From: Candidatus Merdenecus merdavium | GTDB taxonomy: Bacteria; Bacillota; Clostridia; Lachnospirales; Lachnospiraceae | Reading direction: 5' to 3' | Length of the DNA stretch: 6,574 bases | Assembly (NCBI GenBank): GCA_018715425.1 | Contig: DVLR01000218.1 | Span: 1 to 6,574 of the forward strand | In this document: positions 1 to 6,543 of the stretch, in pieces | How positions within the stretch are numbered: the first letter of the stretch is position 1 | How the letters are laid out: every line of letters begins with the position of its first letter | The notes under the pieces: model-generated | What the model saw: only the letters and a program-made list of their open reading frames with translations | What the model was told of the DNA's origin: nothing | Database searches by the model: none | Made by a program: the position numbers and the translations under genes

Positions 1-1801
1 CTATGATATCCTTTACTTCATTCCTGTTTTTAAAGTGTTCTACGCTACCTGTAATGACAAAATTAATCCCTTCAAAGATCAAATCACTTGTTTTTACTTT
101 CATGTCTTCTAAGTGAAGCTCTAGTAATAGATGTCTAAACTGCTCCGCTTTGTTCTCATTTGCAAAGTAAGTGACAAAGCTTCTGGCAATGATCTCTCCA
201 ACGCCGTCGATCTGACTAAGTTCTTCTATATCAGCGCTTTCCATTGCTTCTATATCGTAATGAAAATGCTTACAAATCATTTTAGCATTAGCTAATCCAA
301 TATTACTAATACCTAAACTGTAAATAACTTTAGGTAAATTAGTATCTCTTGCTTTTTCTATACTATTGATTAAATTTTCATAGGATTTTTCTCCAAATCC
401 CTCCATAACCACAATTTCATCTTTGTAATTGGATATATGAAAGATGTCGGCATATTCTTTTATATATCCTTTAACAATGAATTTTTCTAGAGTTGCTTCT
501 GATAGCCCTTCTATATTCAAACCATTTCTACTGACAAGAAGAGTAAATGATTTTATTTTCTTTACCAAACACTCTTCATTGGGACAATATAATGATTCTA
601 CATCATTTTGTTTCTTAATAATAGTTTCTCCATGGCAGACTGGACACTGTTTTGGTAATTCTAAATTGCTGCTTCTAGTCAGATTCTCGGCAATTTGAGG
701 AATGATCATATTGGCCTTATATACAGTAATCACATCCCCAATTCCTAGTTCTAACTCTTTTAAAATACTAACATTATGGACGCTGGCCCTCGTTACGGTT
801 GTACCCTCTAATTCTACTGGCTCAAAAATAGCCACTGGATTAATGAGTCCTGTTCTAGATGGACTCCACTCAATATCCACTAAATGAGTCTCTTTCATTT
901 CGTCTGCCCATTTAAAAGCAAAAGAATCCCTTGGAAACTTCGCTGTTGAGCCTAAGGAGTTACCATAAGCAATATCATCGTATATTAAAACGAGACCATC
1001 TGAAGGCAAATCATAATCTGTAATACGCGCTTCAAATCCTAAGACCTGTTCTTCTAGGTTTGCCAAAACAACCTCTTGATACTCTACAATATCAAACCCT
1101 TGATTCCTCAACCATTCTAATTGATTCTTTCGTGAATTTAAAAAATCTACATCTGCTGCCTGGACTAAAGCAAAAGCAAAAAAGTTTACTTTTCTTCTGG
1201 CTGTTATCTCATTGTTTAGCTGTCTTACGGATCCACTACAAAGGTTTCTTGGGTTTTTGTATTTAGAATCTATATTTGCTATTTCTTGATTTATCTTTTG
1301 AAAATCGGAATATGTGATGACCGCTTCTCCTCTTATAATTAGTTCTCCTTTATAAGCGATGGTAAGAGGAATATTTTGAAATACCCTGGCATTATTTGTA
1401 ATGACTTCTCCAATTTCTCCATTCCCCCTTGTAACGGCTTTTATCAGTGTTCCACCACGATAAGTAAGAACAATGGTAAGCCCATCCAACTTCCACGATA
1501 ATAACCCTTTTTTATCACCTAGAAATTTTCCTAGGGTTTCTATATTTTTTGTTTTATCAAGGGAAAGCATGGGCTGCTCATGGGCTTCTTTAGGCAATTC
1601 ATTTAAAGCTTCATATCCTACACTTTTTGTAGGTGTTCCAGCAAGACTAATACCAGTCTCTTCTTCTAAATTTTGTAGTTCGTCGTACAGTTTATCATAC
1701 TCCACATTTGGCATGATTTCACGATCTTCTTGATAATAGGCCTTTCCTGCCTCATTTAATATTTTAATTAATTCCTTCATTCTTGACACTTTATCCTGCA
1801 T
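1..1801 (-). CDS. ligA: NAD-dependent DNA ligase LigA, 3' end cut by window edge
   Basis: This enzyme seals nicks in duplex DNA using NAD+, in replication and repair. The first 600 codons are present; family members have about 650-670 residues, so only the end of the BRCT domain is missing. The order is: N-terminal NAD-binding Ia domain (about 1-70, with YYQED at 22-26 and EYD at 34-36), adenylation domain with nucleophile K104 in KLDG, E159 in RGE, R185 in NPRN and K297 in AFKW, OB fold (about 305-375), four-cysteine zinc finger (C386, C389, C406, C411), helix-hairpin-helix domain (about 420-555) and BRCT start (about 573). The ATG follows GGAGG by 6 bases. It lies 61 bases after the rRNA pseudouridine synthase gene, with no strong terminator between. 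Several residues conserved in canonical LigA differ (Y23, N32, I273), while the nucleophile motif and zinc finger are intact. From memory this matches a LigA subtype common in Clostridia. Identity is secure; the meaning of the variant residues is not. Confidence 0.96.
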   Translation of the reverse strand, partial: MQDKVSRMKELIKILNEAGKAYYQEDREIMPNVEYDKLYDELQNLEEETGISLAGTPTKSVGYEALNELPKEAHEQPMLSLDKTKNIETLGKFLGDKKGLLSWKLDGLTIVLTYRGGTLIKAVTRGNGEIGEVITNNARVFQNIPLTIAYKGELIIRGEAVITYSDFQKINQEIANIDSKYKNPRNLCSGSVRQLNNEITARRKVNFFAFALVQAADVDFLNSRKNQLEWLRNQGFDIVEYQEVVLANLEEQVLGFEARITDYDLPSDGLVLIYDDIAYGNSLGSTAKFPRDSFAFKWADEMKETHLVDIEWSPSRTGLINPVAIFEPVELEGTTVTRASVHNVSILKELELGIGDVITVYKANMIIPQIAENLTRSSNLELPKQCPVCHGETIIKKQNDVESLYCPNEECLVKKIKSFTLLVSRNGLNIEGLSEATLEKFIVKGYIKEYADIFHISNYKDEIVVMEGFGEKSYENLINSIEKARDTNLPKVIYSLGISNIGLANAKMICKHFHYDIEAMESADIEELSQIDGVGEIIARSFVTYFANENKAEQFRHLLLELHLEDMKVKTSDLIFEGINFVITGSVEHFKNRNEVKDII

Positions 1802-1862
1802 GACAAACCTCCACTTTGATATCTTAAGAAACCCTTAACATGGATAAAGGGCATCTTTATAT

Positions 1863-2639
1863 TTATTCTATATCCTCTCTAGCATCTACCGTGTTTGAAG
1901 AATGTTCCATAAGCATATAAAGCTTATTCATCTCTTCTGTCGTTAAATTCCTATATCCGCCTGAATGAAGACGTCCCAGATGGATATTCATAATACGTAT
2001 TCTTTTTAGTGTCACTACTTTGTAACCTAAATATTCACACATTCTTCGGATTTGTCGATTCAGTCCTTGAGTTAAAATAATATTAAACTTATTTTTACCT
2101 AAAGGCGTTACTTTACAAGGCTTTGTCACAGTATCTAAAATAGGAACACCTTCAGACATCTTTTTTATAAATGCTTTTGTAATAGGGCGATTTACCGTTA
2201 CAATATATTCTTTTTCATGTTGGTTTCCAGATCTTAGGATTTTATTTACAATATCCCCATTATTAGTCATGAGAAGTAAGCCCTCAGAATCTTTATCTAA
2301 CCGTCCAATGTGGTAAATCCTTTGAGGATACTTTAAAAAATCCACAATATTATCTTTCTCTCTAGGATCTGTTGTGCATACAATTCCAACTGGTTTGTTT
2401 ACAGCAATTAAAACCATCTTTTCTTTGCTAGATATGATTTTTTTATTTACCTTGATCTCCATAGTATCATTGACTTTCATACCCATTTCTGCTCGAACAC
2501 CATCTACAGTTACTTTACCAGTTTCAATGAGTCGATCTGCCTCTCTTCTAGAACATACTCCTGCATTGCTCAAATATTTATTTAAACGGACTAGCTCTTC
2601 CGTGTCCTTATTTTTAAACTCTTGGGTTATTTTGTCCAT
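1863..2639 (-). CDS. rluF: 23S rRNA pseudouridine synthase, RluF type
   Basis: This is an RsuA/RluB/RluF-family pseudouridine synthase of 258 residues. RluF in E. coli converts U2604 of 23S rRNA to pseudouridine. An N-terminal S4 RNA-binding domain (about 17-63, with the typical SRREAD run at 30-35) is followed by the catalytic domain. The signature GRLDKDSEG is at 112-120, with D115 the expected catalytic aspartate, and QGLNRQIRRM is at 191-200. The stretch from IGRLDKDSEG through VNKILR, HEKEY, GVPIL and NRQIRRMCEY resembles E. coli RluF more than RluB or RsuA, which is why RluF was chosen; the exact target uridine is inferred. The ATG follows GAGGAG by 8 bases. It sits 30 bases after the acetyltransferase gene and 61 before ligA, so co-transcription is likely. 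The C-terminal tail (about 245-258) is acidic and looks unstructured. Confidence 0.93.
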   Translation of the reverse strand: MDKITQEFKNKDTEELVRLNKYLSNAGVCSRREADRLIETGKVTVDGVRAEMGMKVNDTMEIKVNKKIISSKEKMVLIAVNKPVGIVCTTDPREKDNIVDFLKYPQRIYHIGRLDKDSEGLLLMTNNGDIVNKILRSGNQHEKEYIVTVNRPITKAFIKKMSEGVPILDTVTKPCKVTPLGKNKFNIILTQGLNRQIRRMCEYLGYKVVTLKRIRIMNIHLGRLHSGGYRNLTTEEMNKLYMLMEHSSNTVDAREDIE

Positions 2640-2669
2640 TTTAATTTCTCCTCATACGAACCATACTTT

Positions 2670-3236
2670 TTAAACTTTTAAAATATCTTTTATTTTTCTT
2701 TTATTAAGGGTGTTGTAAGGCATGGGAAAAGACCCTGGATCATCCAGTGGTTTCAATCTCTTTACATACTGTCCCAAATCGATCCATTGGTTTAATTTAT
2801 ACCCTACATTTTTCAATCTTCCTTCAAATTCAAAACCTAATGATTCATGGAGCTTCTCACTTCTTATATTAGGAAGAGAAACTAACGCATATGCTTGAAA
2901 ATATCCCTGCATGGTTACTAATTCTATCAAACGGCTATAAAGTACTTTTCCTATCCCCCTTCCACTAAAAGCAGGATCTAAGTAAATAGAAAGTTCACAA
3001 TCCCAGCTAAAAGCCGTTCTTTCTCGGTAGTGGGATGCATATGCATATCCTGCAATCTTACCTTCTATTTCACAAACTAGCCATGGAAACTGTCCAATTA
3101 CTCTCTCAACTCTATCACAGAAGATGGAGACTGACGGAACATCATATTCAAAAGTAATGATACTGTTTCTAATGTAAGGGCTATAGATGTCAAGTACTCT
3201 ATTCATATCTTTTTTTTCAATATCTCTAATGATCAT
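2670..3236 (-). CDS. GNAT N-acetyltransferase, phosphinothricin acetyltransferase-like
   Basis: This 188-residue protein is a GCN5-related N-acetyltransferase that should transfer acetyl from acetyl-CoA to an amine. It resembles the Pat/Bar/YwnH branch: IYSPYIRNS (17-25) and TFE (28-30) near the N-terminus, GYAYASHYRERTAF (63-76), the acetyl-CoA pyrophosphate loop GRGIGK (92-97), and PNIRSEKLHESLGF (122-135), a strong Pat-branch signature. Members act on phosphinothricin, methionine sulfoximine or related amino acid analogues; the substrate here cannot be read from sequence. The residue usually Q or R just before the loop is S91. The last 25 residues are a basic tail beyond the usual domain end. 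The start follows AGGAG by 7 bases and gives the expected MIIRDIEKKD opening. It lies between the lipoprotein gene (55 bases upstream) and rluF (30 bases downstream). The family is clear, the role unknown. Confidence 0.9.
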   Translation of the reverse strand: MIIRDIEKKDMNRVLDIYSPYIRNSIITFEYDVPSVSIFCDRVERVIGQFPWLVCEIEGKIAGYAYASHYRERTAFSWDCELSIYLDPAFSGRGIGKVLYSRLIELVTMQGYFQAYALVSLPNIRSEKLHESLGFEFEGRLKNVGYKLNQWIDLGQYVKRLKPLDDPGSFPMPYNTLNKRKIKDILKV

Positions 3237-3291
3237 ATTTCCACTCCTATAATGATCCTACCAGTTCTTTTTTACTATCCTCTTTGGCGTA

Positions 3292-3876
3292 TCAACCAAC
3301 CCCTGGCTCTTCTTGTCCATCAGGAATGGTATTTAAATCTTCTAAGACCGTTGTTAATTCATAGGGCCATTCACTTACATCCCCAAGATCCCTGGTTTTA
3401 CTATAGCCAAGGGAAAGCAGAAGCTCCAATGCTTCTTTGCTATTGTTCTCTTCATCTCCATAAACAACAATATCTGTCTCTTTTTTATTTGTCATACCCT
3501 GCTGTAATAAACCTTCAAGTTCTGGTAAATCTACTTGGACAGCCCCTGGAATATAACCAGTATCATATTTTTCCCTTGTTCTTATATCGATCAAAATATA
3601 ATCCTTCCCTTCATCCATCATGGTCTTTAATTCTTCTGGAGTTATATTCTGATCTGATGCCACGACTTGTCCATCCTGATCTTCTGTGAAACTTTCTTCC
3701 TGTATTCCCTCTTCTGATTCTGTAGTTTCATTGATCCCTTGGCTTTCTGTTGCCTTACTTTCTATTGCCTTACTTTCTATTGGTTTTTTATTTATATCAG
3801 AATTTTCTCCACTATTACTACATCCAGTAAAGAGGCAGAGTAGCGTGATTATCCCTGTAACAAATCTTCTTTTCAT
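3292..3876 (-). CDS. Rhodanese-like domain lipoprotein lacking the catalytic cysteine
   Basis: A 194-residue protein predicted to be exported and lipid-anchored on the outer face of the membrane. A basic start (MKRR) and hydrophobic stretch (6-16) lead to the lipobox FTGC, with C19 the likely lipidated residue. A low-complexity acidic linker (about 20-75) holds the repeat IESKAIESKATES (33-45). The C-terminal part (about 76-180) is a rhodanese fold: ITPEEL (78-83), ILIDIRTREKYDTGYIPGA (94-112) and DLGDVSEWPYE (163-173). Where active rhodaneses have a cysteine (VVYC), this has VVYG (G140), followed by an acidic DEENNS loop instead of the usual RSGNRS-like one. Sulfur transfer by the usual mechanism is therefore unlikely; binding or scaffolding is an inference. 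The ATG follows AAGGTGAG, a match to the 16S rRNA tail. It is first in the leftward unit and has its own promoter, back to back with that of yaaA. Confident on fold and export; function unknown. Confidence 0.88.
   Translation of the reverse strand: MKRRFVTGIITLLCLFTGCSNSGENSDINKKPIESKAIESKATESQGINETTESEEGIQEESFTEDQDGQVVASDQNITPEELKTMMDEGKDYILIDIRTREKYDTGYIPGAVQVDLPELEGLLQQGMTNKKETDIVVYGDEENNSKEALELLLSLGYSKTRDLGDVSEWPYELTTVLEDLNTIPDGQEEPGVG
3743..3787 (-). repeat. In-frame 15-bp tandem repeat, about three copies
   Basis: On the plus strand the unit CTTTCTATTGCCTTA appears with one mismatch at 3743-3757, exactly at 3758-3772, and as a partial copy at 3773-3787. Because the unit is 15 bases it adds or removes five residues (the IESKA/TESKA-like run at residues 33-45 of the lipoprotein) without shifting the frame. 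It lies in the flexible linker between lipid anchor and rhodanese domain, so copy changes would alter tether length only. Confidence 0.85.
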
Positions 3877-3950
3877 CTATCTCACCTTATCCTAAATTAA
3901 AAATTTCCTCTATCCTTTGATTTTAACCTATCAAATATATATCATTCCCT

Positions 3951-3979
3951 ATTATAACAAGAAATTTAATTTTTTGCAC
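3951..3979 (-). promoter_or_regulatory. Promoter of the leftward unit (lipoprotein to ligA)
   Basis: Read on the minus strand, a perfect TATAAT -10 box (3956-3951) is preceded by TGT, giving an extended -10. A weak -35-like GTGCAA (3979-3974) is 17 bases upstream. Predicted transcription starts near 3944, about 68 bases before the lipoprotein start codon. It is the only clear promoter seen for the four leftward genes, although internal promoters cannot be excluded. Confidence 0.6.
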
Positions 3980-3996
3980 CCTAAAGATGTGATCCC

Positions 3997-4026
3997 TTGC
4001 AATCTTTACAGAATATCCATTATAAT
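3997..4026 (+). promoter_or_regulatory. Promoter of yaaA
   Basis: TTGCAA (3997-4002) and a perfect TATAAT (4021-4026) are separated by 18 bases, a normal sigma-A-type arrangement. Transcription would start near 4033, leaving a leader of about 74 bases. The -35 box lies only 17 bases from that of the divergent lipoprotein promoter, so a regulator bound between them could affect both. The -10 region contains ATTATAAT, identical to one half of the PerR box consensus, but the other half is poor. Confidence 0.65.
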
Positions 4027-4092
4027 AGAACATATCTCTCATTGAACGACTAATGGGAGAAACTGATCAAAAATCTTTTTGCAAGGATATAA

Positions 4093-4099
4093 AGAGGAG
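4093..4099 (+). promoter_or_regulatory. Ribosome binding site that fixes the yaaA start
   Basis: AGAGGAG ends 7 bases before the ATG at 4107. The upstream in-frame ATG at 4053 has no such site and would add 18 residues ahead of the conserved YaaA N-terminus, so the start at 4107 is preferred. Confidence 0.85.
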
Positions 4100-4106
4100 T
4101 ATACTT

Positions 4107-4850
4107 ATGATAACAATTATTTCACCAGCCAAAAATATGGATCCTAAACGTTCAAAAACACCTCCCAAAACAATTCCTGTATTTATGGAAAAAACTCAAG
4201 AAATCGTGGCAAAGCTTCGTACATATTCTCCCTTCGATTTACAAGAATTGATGAAAATCAACGAAAAATTATCCGTGGATAGCATGGAACGCTATAGAGT
4301 TATGTGTTTTGATCATAAAGGAACATCTGCTATCGAGACTTATGATGGTATTCAATATAAATATATGAATATACATAACCTAACTGAAGAAGAGAAGGAG
4401 TTTACTCAAGAACACATCAGAATTTTAAGTGGTGCATACGGAGTGGTAAAACCTTATGATAGTATTTACGAATACCGTTTAGAAATGTTAACAAAATTAC
4501 CTTTAAGGGACAAAAAGAATCTCTATGACTATTGGGGAAAAGATCTCTATGAGGAATTATTTAAAAACCAAGATGTCATAATTAATTTAGCATCTAATGA
4601 ATATAGCAAATGCATCCAAAAATATCTGCAACCACAAGATACCTTTATTACCTGTATTTTTAAGGTTATGAATAAGGGAAGCTATAAAGTTCTTGCTACA
4701 GCTGCAAAAATGGCCAGAGGAAGAATGGTAGAATACATCGTAAAGAACCAGATTCATGATCCCCAACAAGTAAAAGAATTTAAGGAAGATGGATTTTATT
4801 TTGACCCTTCTCTCTCTACGGATAAAGAATTTGTTTTTTTAAAAGGATGA
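4107..4850 (+). CDS. yaaA: Peroxide stress protein YaaA (DUF328/UPF0246 family)
   Basis: This 247-residue protein belongs to the YaaA family, cytosolic proteins which in E. coli limit oxidative damage by lowering free intracellular iron during peroxide stress and are induced by OxyR. Family marks visible are the N-terminal ITIISPAKNMD (2-12), RILSGAYGVVKPYDSIYEYRLEM (105-127), YWGKDLYEEL (142-151), INLASNEY (159-166), KMARGRM (201-207) and the closing DGFYFDPSLS (228-237). Length is close to the usual 240-260. The start follows the SPAK motif and a strong ribosome binding site. It is transcribed alone, divergent from the lipoprotein gene and convergent with gdhA, with its own promoter and a hairpin terminator 24 bases after the stop. 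No OxyR would be expected in a clostridium; PerR control is possible but the site seen is only partial. Confidence 0.94.
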   Translation: MITIISPAKNMDPKRSKTPPKTIPVFMEKTQEIVAKLRTYSPFDLQELMKINEKLSVDSMERYRVMCFDHKGTSAIETYDGIQYKYMNIHNLTEEEKEFTQEHIRILSGAYGVVKPYDSIYEYRLEMLTKLPLRDKKNLYDYWGKDLYEELFKNQDVIINLASNEYSKCIQKYLQPQDTFITCIFKVMNKGSYKVLATAAKMARGRMVEYIVKNQIHDPQQVKEFKEDGFYFDPSLSTDKEFVFLKG

Positions 4851-4874
4851 TCCTTTTCCACAATAAAATAAATT

Positions 4875-4907
4875 GAGAGAAGAAAATTTTAACTCTTTTC
4901 TTCTCTC
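4875..4907. terminator. Bidirectional terminator between yaaA and gdhA
   Basis: GAGAGAAGAAAA (4875-4886) and its exact complement TTTTCTTCTCTC (4896-4907) form a perfect 12-bp stem with a 9-base loop. On the plus strand only three Ts follow. On the minus strand the stem is followed by a T-rich run (4874 down to about 4861), making it a better intrinsic terminator for gdhA, though it is well placed to stop both convergent genes. Confidence 0.85.
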
Positions 4908-4959
4908 TTTCATGGAAATAGTTATAGACTACTTATCTTATCTTCTACTTCTTCACCAA

Positions 4960-6294
4960 TTAGCAGACTCCTTGTGCAAGCATAGCATCTGCTACCTTTT
5001 CAAAGCCTGCAATATTAGCTCCTAATACGTAATTTCCTTTTGCTCCATATCGCTCAGCTGCATCTGAGATATTATGAGTAATGTTTATCATAATATTTTT
5101 TAATTTTTCGTCTACTTCTTCTGCAGTCCAACTAATTCTACCACTATTTTGTGCCATTTCTAATCCACTGGTTGCTACACCACCAGCATTTGCAGCCTTT
5201 CCAGGTGCAAAAATCACTTTATTTTCTTGTAGATACTTGGTAGCCTCTAATGTGGTTGGCATATTGGCTCCTTCACATACAGCAATACAACCGTTGCTTA
5301 CTAATTGTTTTGCATCTTCTAAGTGAAGTTCATTTTGTGTTGCACAAGGTAATGCAATGTCTACCTTCACACTCCATACACCCTTGCCTTCATGGTACTG
5401 TGCATTTGGCCTATATTTTGTGTATTCTAAAATACGCTCTCTTTTTACTTCTTTAATCTCTTTTAATACCTCAAGATCTATCCCTTCTGGATCATATATC
5501 CAGCCTTTAGAATCACTGGCTGTTACAACCTTAGCACCTAATTCAATGGCTTTTTCGGTAGCATAAATAGCAACGTTACCAGAACCTGAAACTGCCACTG
5601 TCTTTCCTGCTAGTGATATATTGTTCAGTTTTAATAATTCGTCTGTTAAGTAGAGTAATCCATAGCCTGTAGCTTGAGTCCTAACTAAAGATCCACCATA
5701 AGAAAGACCTTTTCCTGTTAATACTCCCTCATATTTGCTTGCAATCCTCTTATATTGACCAAATAAATATCCTATTTCTCTTGCACCTACACCAATGTCT
5801 CCTGCTGGAACATCCGTATCAGCTCCAATATATTTACTAAGCTCAGTCATAAAACTCTGGCAAAAGGCCATAATTTCTCGATCGGATTTACCCTTTGGAT
5901 CAAAATCGGCTCCACCTTTACCGCCGCCCATAGGAAGACCTGTTAGAGAATTTTTAAAGGTTTGTTCAAATCCTAAAAACTTAATAATTCCTAAATTAAC
6001 GGAAGGATGAAAACGAAGTCCTCCTTTATATGGACCAATAGCTCCATTAAATTGTACACGCATTCCAGTATTCACTTGTACTTGTCCTTGATCATCTACC
6101 CAAGGTACACGAAATACAAACTGTCTTTCAGGTTGAACCATTCTCTCTAATAATGCTTCTCTTTTATAAACCTCTTCATTTGCTTCTACCACAACTCTTA
6201 AAGATTCTAATACCTCCTTAACCGCCTGATGAAACTCAGGCTGAGCTGGGTTTTTTTCTATTACTTGTGCAATAACTTCATCAATGTATCCCAT
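4960..6294 (-). CDS. gdhA: Glutamate dehydrogenase, hexameric, probably NADP-dependent
   Basis: This enzyme interconverts 2-oxoglutarate plus ammonia and glutamate in the cytosol. At 444 residues it is the small hexameric type. Substrate-domain residues are K90 in YKGGLRFH, K114 in FKNSL, catalytic K126 in PMGGGKGG and D166 in PAGDIGVG, each one position after the corresponding residue of the C. symbiosum enzyme. The nucleotide domain has GSGNVA (237-242) and ASDSKG (259-264) at the end of the second strand. The serine there matches NADP-type enzymes such as E. coli GdhA rather than the NAD-type clostridial enzyme, so NADPH use is inferred, not certain. The ATG follows AGGAG by 8 bases. It is monocistronic, with its own promoter at 6389-6417, a terminator-like leader hairpin before the start codon, and a shared terminator downstream. 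Identity is secure; cofactor preference is less so. Confidence 0.97.
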   Translation of the reverse strand: MGYIDEVIAQVIEKNPAQPEFHQAVKEVLESLRVVVEANEEVYKREALLERMVQPERQFVFRVPWVDDQGQVQVNTGMRVQFNGAIGPYKGGLRFHPSVNLGIIKFLGFEQTFKNSLTGLPMGGGKGGADFDPKGKSDREIMAFCQSFMTELSKYIGADTDVPAGDIGVGAREIGYLFGQYKRIASKYEGVLTGKGLSYGGSLVRTQATGYGLLYLTDELLKLNNISLAGKTVAVSGSGNVAIYATEKAIELGAKVVTASDSKGWIYDPEGIDLEVLKEIKEVKRERILEYTKYRPNAQYHEGKGVWSVKVDIALPCATQNELHLEDAKQLVSNGCIAVCEGANMPTTLEATKYLQENKVIFAPGKAANAGGVATSGLEMAQNSGRISWTAEEVDEKLKNIMINITHNISDAAERYGAKGNYVLGANIAGFEKVADAMLAQGVC

Positions 6295-6313
6295 GCATGA
6301 TTCTCCTTTACAT

Positions 6314-6374
6314 AAAAAAATAGCATCAAAATGATCTACAAACAGATTCTGCTCCTGCTTGAGACTTTTGACGC
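6314..6374 (-). promoter_or_regulatory. Terminator-like hairpin in the gdhA leader (candidate attenuator)
   Basis: On the minus strand, GCGTCAAAA (6374-6366) pairs with TTTTGATGC (6331-6323), GTCT (6365-6362) with AGAT (6337-6334), and CAAGCAG (6361-6355) with CTGTTTG (6345-6339). This gives about 20 base pairs, three of them G-U, with two small bulges and a 9-base loop (6354-6346). Seven Ts follow at 6320-6314, then the gdhA ribosome binding site. The hairpin starts about 8 bases after the predicted transcription start, so it occupies nearly the whole leader. It has the form of an intrinsic terminator ahead of the coding region. No riboswitch, T-box or leader peptide was recognised, and no alternative anti-terminator pairing was found by eye. 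Confidence 0.6.
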
Positions 6375-6388
6375 CTTTGCCTTCTCAT

Positions 6389-6417
6389 ATTATATAACTC
6401 ATTTTTTATTTTTGCAA
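6389..6417 (-). promoter_or_regulatory. Promoter of gdhA
   Basis: Read on the minus strand, TTGCAA (6417-6412) and a perfect TATAAT (6394-6389) are 17 bases apart, the ideal spacing. Transcription would start near 6382, giving a leader of about 88 bases that holds the terminator-like hairpin. The yaaA promoter has the same -35 hexamer. Confidence 0.7.
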
Positions 6418-6461
6418 GTAATATTTACCCTTTTATTCATTTAGTATGAACCATTTGTGAT

Positions 6462-6494
6462 AATGTCTCTATATACCGCAAGGGAAAATGTCTC
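6462..6494 (+). repeat. Direct repeat of AATGTCTC in a divergent intergenic region
   Basis: AATGTCTC occurs at 6462-6469 and again at 6487-6494, 25 bases apart, just upstream of the likely promoter of the rightward gene. The spacing of about two and a half helical turns does not place both copies on the same face of the helix, so this may be chance. No regulator is proposed. Confidence 0.3.
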
Positions 6495-6499
6495 AACTA

Positions 6500-6508
6500 T
6501 GGTATACT
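6500..6508 (+). promoter_or_regulatory. Extended -10 promoter of the right-edge gene
   Basis: TGG followed by TATACT (6503-6508) forms an extended -10 element. No good -35 hexamer lies 17 bases upstream, as is common for extended -10 promoters. Transcription would start near 6515, about 18 bases before the AGGAGG site. Confidence 0.5.
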
Positions 6509-6532
6509 AACTCCTGGATATAAATTTACGAC

Positions 6533-6538
6533 AGGAGG
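6533..6538 (+). promoter_or_regulatory. AGGAGG ribosome binding site without a normal start codon after it
   Basis: A perfect AGGAGG is followed by AATTC and then ATT (5 bases away) and ATC (8 bases away). No ATG, GTG or TTG in any frame occurs at a usable distance; the first in-frame ATG is 29 bases downstream. Its strength suggests a real gene starts here. Confidence 0.65.
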
Positions 6539-6543
6539 AATTC

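Noticed and set aside
444..1733. Open frames on the plus strand opposite ligA
   Set aside because: They are antisense to a clearly conserved gene, have no convincing ribosome binding sites and encode nothing recognisable.
1802..1862. Possible terminator hairpin between rluF and ligA (CCCTT and AAGGG at about 1832-1851, minus strand)
   Set aside because: The stem is only five solid base pairs with a long loop and just three Ts after it, too weak to call a terminator.
2670..3236. Serine in place of the usual Q or R before the acetyl-CoA loop of the GNAT protein as a sign of inactivity
   Set aside because: The rest of the loop (GRGIGK) is intact and this position varies in active GNAT enzymes.
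4053..4106. An 18-residue N-terminal extension of YaaA from the upstream ATG
   Set aside because: There is no ribosome binding site before 4053, and the family normally begins directly at the ISPAK motif.
5081..6010. Open frames on the plus strand opposite gdhA
   Set aside because: They are antisense shadows of a highly conserved enzyme and show no independent coding signs.
6281..6298. A five-codon reading frame (MHGIH) whose ATG overlaps the gdhA start region on the minus strand
   Set aside because: Its ATG is only 4 bases from AGGAG while the gdhA ATG has the normal 8, and the peptide has no run of regulatory codons; it is probably chance.
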